From Chloroflexota bacterium (lineage in GTDB: Bacteria; Chloroflexota; UBA4733): a DNA stretch of 7,394 nucleotides. Positions 1 through 5,512 of the stretch are shown here, piece by piece. The stretch's first letter is position 1, and each line of letters starts with the position of its first letter. The notes beneath the pieces are model-generated. The model was not told the origin of the DNA. It searched no databases and saw only the letters and a list, made by a program, of their open reading frames with translations. Location: contig JAMDCW010000110.1 in assembly GCA_023489405.1 (NCBI GenBank), positions 1-7,394 on the forward strand, read 5' to 3'. The translations under genes were made by a program, and so were the position numbers.

Positions 1-267
1 CAGTGCCCTAGAATTGGTGGTTCCGTCTTCGGCTTCAAACCTGCTCCATCGATCAAAATCGCCACCAATAACCATCTATATGATCACATGCAAGACGATA
101 TGGATATCAACGCTGGTCGTATCCTCGATGGCGTTCCTCTCGAAGATGTCGGTCATGAAATCTTCGAAAAGATCCTTGCCGTCGCTTCTGGTGAACGAAG
201 CAAATCCGAACTCAATGGAATGGGTGACGAAGAGTTCAATCCCTGGATCGTCGGTGCGGTTCTCTGA
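1..267 (+). CDS. Altronate/D-galactarate dehydratase family protein, C-terminal fragment (5' partial)
   Basis: Reading frame 1 is open from the left edge to TGA 265-267, giving 88 residues. From about residue 6 it reads like the C-terminal end of the UxaA/GarD dehydratase family: GSVFGFKPAPSIKIATN, then DDMDINAGRILDG, then EIFEKILAVASGERSKSE, and a tail FNPWIVGAVL. The family dehydrates hexonates such as altronate or galactarate to 2-keto-3-deoxy sugar acids in the cytoplasm, but the catalytic N-terminal part lies outside the window, so the substrate cannot be told. The family normally has a TTGRGS segment here, while this window reads QCPRIGGS. The misfit ends at base 16, the same place where a perfect inverted copy of 283-298 ends, so the first five residues are probably not genuine. 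Family call is fairly sure; exact substrate is not. Confidence 0.8.
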   Translation, partial: QCPRIGGSVFGFKPAPSIKIATNNHLYDHMQDDMDINAGRILDGVPLEDVGHEIFEKILAVASGERSKSELNGMGDEEFNPWIVGAVL

Positions 268-298
268 TCCTTGAGAAACCATCAATTCTAGGGCACTG
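1..298. repeat. 16-bp perfect inverted repeat at window edge (arms 1-16 and 283-298)
   Basis: Bases 1-16 (cagtgccctagaattg) are the exact reverse complement of 283-298. The match extends to 22 bp with one mismatch (1-22 against 277-298, mismatch at base 17). The arms are 266 bp apart and enclose the dehydratase fragment. The left arm replaces codons expected to encode the conserved TTGR of the dehydratase, whereas the right arm lies in the intergenic stretch before hisH. This looks like a fold-back junction or a repeat at a contig end rather than a designed hairpin. No transposase or target duplication is visible. Confidence 0.75.
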
Positions 299-304
299 GT
301 TTTT
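274..304 (+). terminator. Weak terminator-like stem after the dehydratase gene
   Basis: AAACCA at 276-281 can pair with TGGTTT at 297-302, extendable by one G-U and one A-U pair to 274-304, around a 15-base loop. The T-run is mostly inside the stem and the stem is A/U-rich, so termination would be inefficient. It is the only hairpin between the dehydratase stop and hisH. Low confidence. Confidence 0.2.
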
Positions 305-307
305 CGT

Positions 308-313
308 TATACT
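308..313 (+). promoter_or_regulatory. Candidate -10 box upstream of hisH
   Basis: TATACT matches the sigma-70-type -10 consensus at five of six bases and sits 34 bases before the hisH ATG, after a T-rich stretch. No convincing -35 box lies 16-18 bases upstream (285-290 reads attcta). Position fits a promoter for the his block, which starts a new functional unit after the dehydratase gene. Weak call. Confidence 0.3.
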
Positions 314-347
314 AGCCATAACATAAATTAAGAGGAGACTACTAGTG

Positions 348-962
348 ATGCTTGCAGTCGTCGACTATGACGCCGGAAATCTGCGTAGCATCACCCATGG
401 GCTTCGGCTTGCAGGGGTCGACGTGGTCATCACAAGCGACCCAGCACTCGTCCGCTCAGCAACAGCGATAGTAGTTCCCGGCGTTGGCGCCGCCAGCGAC
501 ACCATGAGGAACCTTGAGCAGCGTGGGCTAGTCCCTGCAATTCTCGAAAGCATAGAGAGTGGTAAACCCTTCCTCGGCGTCTGTATGGGAATGCAAGTGC
601 TGCTGACCTACTCGGAAGAAGGCGGTCTGCACAATTGCCTCAATGTACTTCCGGGAGTAGTCAGCCGTCTTCCAGAAGGTGTCAAAGTGCCCCATATGGG
701 CTGGAATCAGGTTCGACACCAGGGGAACCACCCCCTCTTTACAGGAATTCCATCAGGGGCAAACTTCTACTTCGTCCACTCCTTCTATCCCAATCCATCC
801 AGCACTAGCGATGTTCTCGCCCTCACTGAACATGGCATAACCTTTCCATCAGTCATCGGTCAGGGGCTTGTTATGGGCACGCAATTCCATCCCGAGAAAA
901 GTGGTAACTGGGGATTACGACTCTTGCGCAATTTCGTTGAAATATGTAGAGAAGCAGCGTAG
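348..962 (+). CDS. hisH: Imidazole glycerol phosphate synthase, glutamine amidotransferase subunit HisH
   Basis: HisH hydrolyses glutamine and passes ammonia to HisF for closure of the imidazole ring in histidine synthesis (cytoplasmic heterodimer). The 204-residue protein is a class I glutamine amidotransferase of normal length. It starts MLAVVDYDAGNL, has the PGVG oxyanion strand at 44-47, the nucleophile Cys79 in GVCMGMQ, the conserved VPHMGWN near 115-121, and the catalytic pair His181/Glu183 in TQFHPEKS. A GTG at 345 lies directly before the ATG at 348. I chose ATG because the protein then begins like other HisH proteins and the Shine-Dalgarno AGAGGAGA (331-338) is 9 bases away; GTG (spacing 6) remains possible. 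The stop TAG shares its last base with the GTG of hisA, indicating translational coupling. Confidence 0.96.
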   Translation: MLAVVDYDAGNLRSITHGLRLAGVDVVITSDPALVRSATAIVVPGVGAASDTMRNLEQRGLVPAILESIESGKPFLGVCMGMQVLLTYSEEGGLHNCLNVLPGVVSRLPEGVKVPHMGWNQVRHQGNHPLFTGIPSGANFYFVHSFYPNPSSTSDVLALTEHGITFPSVIGQGLVMGTQFHPEKSGNWGLRLLRNFVEICREAA

Positions 963-1699
963 TGCCATTTATTCTCTTGCCCGCCGTTGACATCCTTGGT
1001 GGTCGCTGTGTGCGCCTTGTTCAAGGCGATTACGAGCGCGTCACTGTTTTCAACGACGATCCCCTCCACGTTGCCCAGCACTGGGAAGCCCTCGGAGCCG
1101 AATGGCTCCACATTGTCGACCTCGACGGTGCTCGCAATGGTACTCCTATCAATCGTACGGTCATCGAGACCATAGCACGCTCCACTTCACTCAAGTTGGA
1201 AGTTAGCGGCGGAATCCGAACCAGAGAACAGATCGACCACCTGCTCCACCAAGGAATCGCCCGTGTCGTCTTGGGTACGGCTGCCGTAGAATACCCAGAT
1301 CTCGTCGCTGATAGCTGCCAGCAGTGGGGCAACAAGATCGCTGTCGCCATCGATAGCCGTAATGGTAAGGTAGCCACGCACGGCTGGCTCGTCACTACCA
1401 CTGTGACCAGTGTTGATCTCGTTCAACGCATGGTTCAGCTCGGTGTCCAGACCATCATCGCTACCGATATCGACCGTGATGGCACGCTCACCGCCCCAAA
1501 CTTCTCTGGTCTGAGTCGTCTCGCCACTCAGACCTCTGCTAGCGTCATCGCCTCCGGCGGCATCACGACAATCACTCAGCTCCTCCAACTCCGTGACCTC
1601 GGACTCGCTGGTGCCATCATCGGACGCGCCCTCTACGATGGCCAGCTCAACTTTTCGGACGCTCTTTCAGCCTTTAAATCAGGAGGCGTTCCATGCTGA
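962..1699 (+). CDS. hisA: ProFAR isomerase (phosphoribosylformimino-AICAR ribotide isomerase) HisA
   Basis: HisA isomerises ProFAR to PRFAR, the substrate of HisF/HisH. The 245-residue length is typical for this (beta/alpha)8 barrel. Visible hallmarks are the first-strand base Asp10 in LLPAVDI, GGRCVRLVQGDY after it, the first phosphate loop SGGIR (82-86), the second-half acid Asp131 in AIDSRNGKVATHGW, Thr168 in ATDIDRDGT, and the second phosphate loop ASGGI (197-201). The two half-barrel motifs are both present, so the enzyme should be active. It starts with GTG inside a TAGTG overlap with the hisH stop and ends overlapping hisF by 7 bases. A ribosome site is weak (tagagaag upstream within hisH), which fits coupling to hisH. 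There is no sign of the bifunctional PriA variant that I can judge by eye. Confidence 0.95.
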   Translation: MPFILLPAVDILGGRCVRLVQGDYERVTVFNDDPLHVAQHWEALGAEWLHIVDLDGARNGTPINRTVIETIARSTSLKLEVSGGIRTREQIDHLLHQGIARVVLGTAAVEYPDLVADSCQQWGNKIAVAIDSRNGKVATHGWLVTTTVTSVDLVQRMVQLGVQTIIATDIDRDGTLTAPNFSGLSRLATQTSASVIASGGITTITQLLQLRDLGLAGAIIGRALYDGQLNFSDALSAFKSGGVPC

Positions 1700-2481
1700 C
1701 TCCGCGCATCATCGTCTGCCTTGATGTTGCCCGAGGCAAAGTGATCCGTGGTACAAAGTTCTCTGCTGATCGAGAAGTGGGTGACCCCATCACCTTGGCT
1801 GCAGAATACAACCACCAAGGTGCCGATGAACTGGTATTCTACGATATCACCGCTTCCGCTGAAGGTCGCAGCCTCTTTATCGATGTCCTCGAACGCTGCG
1901 CTGAACAGCTCTTCATCCCTCTTACGGTTGGCGGCGGCGTCCGTACCCCCGATGAAGTAAAGCGCCTGCTCCGCGCCGGTGCCGATAAGGTTTCAGTCAA
2001 TACTCAGGCCGTCGCTAATCCTTCCCTGATTCACGAAAGCGCCCAACGATTTGGCTCCCAGTGCATCGTTCTCTCCATGGATATTCTTCACCAAGGTGAT
2101 CACTATTGTGTCGTCACCCATGGCGGCCGCCAGCGAACAGACCTTGATGCGGTTGATTGGGCTAAACGTGGAGTTGAGCTCGGCGCCGGTGAAATTGTGG
2201 TAAACAGCATCGATGCCGATGGTACGAAAGAGGGCTACGCACTTTCTATTACTCGACAAATTGCCGAAGCCGTCCCGGTTCCAGTCGTCGCGAGTGGCGG
2301 CGCAGGAAAACCCGAGGATTTCTATACCATTCTCGTAGAAGGCCGTGCCGATGCCGCACTCGCAGCAGGAGTCTTCCATTACGGTGAGCTGACCGTTCCG
2401 CAAGTGAAGGATTACCTCAAGCATCGTGGCCTATCAGTCCGCCTTGACATTGCCGGTTTACAGCAAGGAGAAGAGAATTGA
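1693..2481 (+). CDS. hisF: Imidazole glycerol phosphate synthase, cyclase subunit HisF
   Basis: HisF uses ammonia from HisH to convert PRFAR to imidazole glycerol phosphate and AICAR, the link to purine synthesis. The 262-residue barrel is about family length (Thermotoga HisF is 253), with an extra C-terminal tail. The catalytic pair is visible as Asp11 (RIIVCLD) and Asp130 (LSMDI). Ammonia-gate residues at Arg5, Glu46, Lys99 and Glu167 all fall at the Thermotoga positions, as does Asp176 in NSIDADGT. TVGGGVR (78-84) and ASGGAGK (200-206) are the phosphate loops. In the flexible first loop, positions normally Lys19 and Asn22 are Arg and Lys. AGGAGG at 1681-1686, six bases before ATG 1693, is an excellent ribosome site; the start overlaps hisA by 7 bases. 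Confidence 0.96.
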   Translation: MLTPRIIVCLDVARGKVIRGTKFSADREVGDPITLAAEYNHQGADELVFYDITASAEGRSLFIDVLERCAEQLFIPLTVGGGVRTPDEVKRLLRAGADKVSVNTQAVANPSLIHESAQRFGSQCIVLSMDILHQGDHYCVVTHGGRQRTDLDAVDWAKRGVELGAGEIVVNSIDADGTKEGYALSITRQIAEAVPVPVVASGGAGKPEDFYTILVEGRADAALAAGVFHYGELTVPQVKDYLKHRGLSVRLDIAGLQQGEEN

Positions 2482-3161
2482 TGACGAACTTAGCCCCAAA
2501 CCAAGCGGCATCTACCATCAGTAATCTACCAGAGATTACGTGGCCCGAAAACGGCCTCCTCCCTGTTGTTGTACAAGACGCTATCACCGGAGAAATTCTC
2601 CAAGTCGCCTATGCAAACGCTGAAGCTCTCCAACGCACGCTTATCGATGGCAAGGCATGGTTCTACAGTCGCAGCCGTACTCAACTGTGGCGTAAAGGCG
2701 AAACATCGGGCAACGAGTACAACGTCCGTGAGGTGCGGATCGACTGTGACGGTGACGCCTTACTCTATCTGGTCAACCCTACTGGCCCCGCCTGCCATAC
2801 CGGAGAACGATCCTGCTTCTTCCGCCAGCTCTCCGACATCGGACTTATCCCTACAGCAACCCCTCCGGCCAGTGCATCGGACGCAGCCGTACTCCTCCAA
2901 GTATGGCACACAATCTTGGAACGCAAAGCAACGATGCTACCAGGTTCCTATGTATGCTATCTCCTCACGGAAGGTATTGATAAAATAGGGAAAAAAGTAG
3001 GTGAGGAAGCAGCAGAGGTTATCATCGCGGCAAAAAATGGTGTACCTGAACGGACATCTAGTGAAATCGCCGATCTGTGGTTCCATACACTGGTGATGCT
3101 CGCCGCCTGTGACATGACACCGGAAGAAGTATTTACACAACTTCAGCAGCGCCGCCGCTAA
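2481..3161 (+). CDS. hisI: Bifunctional phosphoribosyl-AMP cyclohydrolase / phosphoribosyl-ATP pyrophosphatase HisIE
   Basis: This fused enzyme does two consecutive early histidine steps: PR-ATP to PR-AMP (HisE part), then ring opening to ProFAR (HisI part), which feeds HisA. The 226-residue protein has the HisI domain first (about 24-118) with WRKGETSG at 70-77 and three zinc cysteines, Cys89, Cys105 and Cys112, spaced 16 and 7 as in the family. The HisE domain (about 135-226) shows GSYVCYLL, KKVGEEAAEVIIAAKN with its acidic Mg-binding residues, and IADLWFHTLVMLAA. The ATG at 2481 uses the last A of the hisF TGA; an adjacent TTG at 2478 would add one residue. AAGGAG at 2465-2470 is the ribosome site. 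It closes the his block: hisG, hisD, hisB and hisC are not in the window. Confidence 0.95.
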   Translation: MTNLAPNQAASTISNLPEITWPENGLLPVVVQDAITGEILQVAYANAEALQRTLIDGKAWFYSRSRTQLWRKGETSGNEYNVREVRIDCDGDALLYLVNPTGPACHTGERSCFFRQLSDIGLIPTATPPASASDAAVLLQVWHTILERKATMLPGSYVCYLLTEGIDKIGKKVGEEAAEVIIAAKNGVPERTSSEIADLWFHTLVMLAACDMTPEEVFTQLQQRRR

Positions 3162-3208
3162 AGAGCCATGTTTAACCGGTAGTAACGTAGGTGAGGGGAA
3201 GAAAATCT

Positions 3209-3985
3209 ATGTCAGTCGAGACAAGCCGCGATCGGCTGCGAGAACTCCTACGTCGAGCCGGTCAAGAAGAAATAGCTCCTTTAGGTTTTGGTCTCCACCC
3301 GACACAAGAACCACCACGCCCTCAATTAGCGATCGGCGCTTGGATCACCGAAACCAATGCCAAAGTTGACGACGCCATTACAACCGGTATCCATTTTCTT
3401 GTGTGCTCTGTAGCGTCAAATACCGCGCTTCCTCTATCACAACTGCCAATACCAATCATTGCCGCTCCGCAGAGTGATACCCTTACTTCGCTCTCTATGG
3501 TGCATCACTTCCTTGAAAGTGGCTTCGATAACATTCTCCTTGATCTCCAACACACCGAAGCCGCATCTTTTTCGCCTCTCCAGCGTCGCTATTCTCTTGC
3601 ATTTCCCCTCAGTCTGCCCTATGAGGAGCAGCTTAGTCTCAGATTCCTCCGCGGCGTCTCTTACGTCGTACAAGATACGCCATCAACCACCAGTCCACTT
3701 ACCGCCGACCAGCTCGCGCGCCTTGCCGCATTGGCTCAGACATTGCCAGCTCCGCTTATCTACCAATCCACCCACCTCCGTCCAGAAGACCTCCCTGCTC
3801 TCGTCGGTATCGGCCTTACAGGCATTCTCCTGCCCATCCATCTAGACCATACCAGTCTCGTTGACCTCAAAACCATGGTTGATGCCGCCTGGCAACTTGA
3901 TCCACATCTCCGTCACGCTTCGGAAGAGTTCCGTGGCAGCAGTGTCATACTCCCGTTGAAAGGTTTACAAGGTAGTGATGAGTGA
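3209..3985 (+). CDS. Uncharacterised protein with TIM-barrel-like pattern, between hisIE and nagB
   Basis: I do not recognise this 258-residue protein. It has no signal peptide or membrane segment, so it is probably cytoplasmic. After a helical N-terminus (1-45, basic and amphipathic near RLRELLRRAG) it alternates short hydrophobic strands and helices: LAIGAWI, then GIHFLVCSV, IPIIAAPQS, GFDNILLDL, YSLAFPLSL, GVSYVVQD, APLIYQS and GLTGILLPI. That rhythm of seven to eight strands, ending in a GxGLTGILL turn, suggests a (beta/alpha)8 barrel of the phosphate-binding kind, but no catalytic motif is evident. I chose ATG 3209 because GAGGGGAA at 3193-3200 is a good ribosome site; an in-frame GTG at 3191 would bury that site in coding sequence. 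It lies 47 bases after hisIE and overlaps nagB by 8 bases, so it is probably co-translated with nagB. Confidence 0.75.
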   Translation: MSVETSRDRLRELLRRAGQEEIAPLGFGLHPTQEPPRPQLAIGAWITETNAKVDDAITTGIHFLVCSVASNTALPLSQLPIPIIAAPQSDTLTSLSMVHHFLESGFDNILLDLQHTEAASFSPLQRRYSLAFPLSLPYEEQLSLRFLRGVSYVVQDTPSTTSPLTADQLARLAALAQTLPAPLIYQSTHLRPEDLPALVGIGLTGILLPIHLDHTSLVDLKTMVDAAWQLDPHLRHASEEFRGSSVILPLKGLQGSDE

Positions 3986-4751
3986 TAAACACGTCCTGGA
4001 CCGGCGCAGCATTCCAACCATCCAAATACACGACACCCCCGACGAGGTCGCCTCCGCTGCCGCCGAACAGGTACAACGTCAACTCAAACGGCGCGCCGAT
4101 AGTGTCTTTGCGCTTCCCACCGGTCAAACCCCACTCAGCTTATATGCCGAGCTTGCTCGACGCTGCCGCGACGGTGAACTTTCCTTTTCTGAAGCACGAA
4201 CATTCAACCTCGACGAGTTCGTCCACATTCCTCCAGACTCACCACTTAGCTTCGAGAGCTACATGGTCCATCACCTCTTCTCCCACATCGATATCGACCT
4301 CACTAAAGCACGCCTACCTAATGGTAATGCTCCAGACCTTCACGCCGAGTGTCGCGAGTACGAACGTGCTATCGCTGCAACAGGCGGTATCGACTTAGCC
4401 ATTGTCGGTATTGGTCGCAATGGTCATCTCGCTTTCAACGAGCCTGGAACCTCCTTCACGAGTCGTACCCACGTCGTCCAGCTCAGCCCAACATCTCGCG
4501 AAGCATTCGCCTCAGAATTCGGTGGAATTGATCGCGTACCGAAACTTGGTATCACCGTGGGGCTTGGCACAATCTTAGAAGCACGACGGATCATACTTCT
4601 CGCCCTCGGCCCCGATAAAGCAGCGATCATTGCCCGTGCCCTCCAGGGGCCTATTACTGTCGATGTTCCAGCCACCATCCTGCAGCAACATCCTAATGTC
4701 CTCGTCATCCTTGATCGTTCCGCTGCTAGCCGCTTACATCTCGCTTCTTGA
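3978..4751 (+). CDS. nagB: Glucosamine-6-phosphate deaminase NagB
   Basis: NagB converts glucosamine 6-phosphate to fructose 6-phosphate and ammonia, the last step of amino-sugar catabolism. The 257-residue protein belongs to the NagB/6-phosphogluconolactonase superfamily. It has the phosphate-binding LPTGQTP (46-52), the base Asp79 in FNLDEF, the ring-opening segment GIGRNGHLAFNEP with His150 and Glu155, GPDK at 211-214, and PATILQQHP near the C-terminus. The residue equal to E. coli Asp141 is Asn148, a change also seen in Bacillus-type NagB, so activity is expected. The 6-phosphogluconolactonase alternative is unlikely because of the NGHLAFNEP motif. Start is ATG 3978, preceded by GTG 3975; AAGG at 3969-3972 is a modest ribosome site. 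It overlaps the upstream unknown gene by 8 bases. No nagA or transporter is in the window. Confidence 0.9.
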   Translation: MSDKHVLDRRSIPTIQIHDTPDEVASAAAEQVQRQLKRRADSVFALPTGQTPLSLYAELARRCRDGELSFSEARTFNLDEFVHIPPDSPLSFESYMVHHLFSHIDIDLTKARLPNGNAPDLHAECREYERAIAATGGIDLAIVGIGRNGHLAFNEPGTSFTSRTHVVQLSPTSREAFASEFGGIDRVPKLGITVGLGTILEARRIILLALGPDKAAIIARALQGPITVDVPATILQQHPNVLVILDRSAASRLHLAS

Positions 4752-4859
4752 TACACTACATGGAGGTATGCTCACATCTTGGCAAGCTCACGTACAATAC
4801 GACAGGGTAATCCCCTAATCTCATAGGTGTTTCTTCATCAAGGAAAGGAAGTCGAAGAC
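4752..4859 (+). promoter_or_regulatory. infC leader region (nagB-infC intergenic)
   Basis: This 108-base gap separates nagB from the preferred infC start. It contains TACAAT (4793-4798), a five-of-six match to a -10 box without a good -35 at 16-18 bases, and TTGGCA (4779-4784), a good -35-like word but only 8 bases from it. The pair therefore does not form a standard promoter. A small AGGG/CCCCT inverted word lies at 4804-4816. A separate infC promoter is plausible but not demonstrated. Confidence 0.25.
4840..4851 (+). promoter_or_regulatory. Strong purine-rich ribosome binding site deciding the infC start
   Basis: AAGGAAAGGAAG is the strongest Shine-Dalgarno-like run near infC. It lies 8 bases before ATC 4860, an ideal spacing, and no ATG, GTG or TTG follows at usable distance in the infC frame. 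The upstream GTG at 4827 has no comparable site in front of it and would place this purine run inside the coding sequence. Confidence 0.65.
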
Positions 4860-5429
4860 ATCGCACGAGACATTCGTATCAACGATAAAATTCGCGCACG
4901 AGAGATACGGCTTATAGGAGAAGATGGGCAACAGCTAGGAGTCTTCACCTCCTATGCTGCCCTAAATCTCGCGCGCGAGCGTGGCCTGGACTTAGTAGAA
5001 GTGGCTCCAAACGCTGTGCCACCAGTATGCCGCCTCATGGACTACGGACGCTATAAGTATGAACAGCAAAAACGTGAACATGAGGCCCATAGAACCCAGC
5101 GTGCAAACGATCTCAAAGAAGTACGCATGTTCCCTGGTATCGATGACCACGACCTGCAAACCAAGATTAATATGATCCGCCGCTTCATCGAAGATGGTGA
5201 CAAGGTGAAAGTCACCGTTCAATTCCGAGGCGCCCAAATGCGCCACCAAGAAATCGGCCGTGACGTCCTCGAGCGCATCCTCAGCACCCTCCGCGGTATC
5301 GCTACCCTTGAGCGTCCTATCATCCTAGAAGGACGCAGCATGAGCATGTTCCTAGGGACCACCCATCGCAGCAGCCCTACCACTAATACCGTTCGTGGGG
5401 TCGATGCCAGCGCTACGTCTGTTGAATAG
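4860..5429 (+). CDS. infC: Translation initiation factor IF-3, probable non-canonical ATC start
   Basis: IF3 binds the 30S subunit, keeps it apart from 50S and checks the start codon and initiator tRNA. From ATC 4860 the protein is 189 residues: N-domain with DIRINDKIRAREIRLIG and DLVEVAPNAVPPVCR, the family signature RLMDYGRYKYEQQK at 58-71, a charged linker to about 85, then the C-domain with LKEVRMFPGIDDHDL, KVKVTVQFRGAQM and ILEGRSMSMFLG. A Ser/Thr-rich tail follows from about 168. A GTG at 4827 would add 11 residues (MFLHQGKEVED) but lacks a ribosome site. ATC has AAGGAAAGGAAG 8 bases upstream and matches where IF3 proteins usually begin. AUU-class starts are a known hallmark of infC and serve IF3 autoregulation. 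The usual downstream rpmI and rplT are absent; tlyA follows instead. Gene identity is certain; the ATC start is likely. Confidence 0.95.
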   Translation: MARDIRINDKIRAREIRLIGEDGQQLGVFTSYAALNLARERGLDLVEVAPNAVPPVCRLMDYGRYKYEQQKREHEAHRTQRANDLKEVRMFPGIDDHDLQTKINMIRRFIEDGDKVKVTVQFRGAQMRHQEIGRDVLERILSTLRGIATLERPIILEGRSMSMFLGTTHRSSPTTNTVRGVDASATSVE

Positions 5430-5442
5430 TCCACCCCAGGAT

Positions 5443-5464
5443 ATCTCAGGATGACCTCTGAGAT
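5443..5464 (+). other. Intercistronic hairpin between infC and tlyA
   Basis: ATCTCAG (5443-5449) pairs perfectly with CTGAGAT (5458-5464) around an 8-base loop, with one further G-U pair possible. It lies 13 bases after the infC stop. Only three T follow, so it is not a convincing intrinsic terminator; it could be a weak attenuator or an mRNA processing or stability element. If it does not terminate, infC and tlyA are co-transcribed. Confidence 0.4.
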
Positions 5465-5498
5465 TTCACCCCATTGCCAAATTAGGAGAAGAGAGCGT

Positions 5499-5505
5499 AG
5501 AGGAG
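5499..5505 (+). promoter_or_regulatory. Ribosome binding site deciding the tlyA start (ATA)
   Basis: AGAGGAG is followed after 7 bases by ATA 5513, the first codon of the conserved MARP-like N-terminus of TlyA. No ATG, GTG or TTG occurs in that frame between the stop at 5498-5500 and ATG 5687. A second purine run, AGGAGAAGAG at 5484-5493, lies just upstream and has no start behind it in this frame. Confidence 0.65.
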
Positions 5506-5512
5506 CCTCCAG

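Noticed and set aside
1..298. Insertion-sequence interpretation of the inverted repeat
   Set aside because: The enclosed 266 bases encode a dehydratase tail, not a transposase, and no flanking target duplication is visible.
1187..1588. Long minus-strand open frame inside hisA
   Set aside because: It is opposite a confident hisA gene, has no recognisable protein features, and is explained by hisA codon bias. The same holds for the minus-strand frames inside hisF (1993-2424), infC/tlyA (5219-5737) and the peptidase gene (6559-7044).
4768..4818. 16-codon small ORF after GGAGG, possible infC leader peptide
   Set aside because: The GGAGG is only one base from the ATG, too close for good initiation, and the peptide has no regulatory codon pattern.
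4827..4859. GTG 4827 as infC start
   Set aside because: No Shine-Dalgarno in front of it, and the extension translates the purine-rich ribosome site of the ATC start. Kept as an alternative only.
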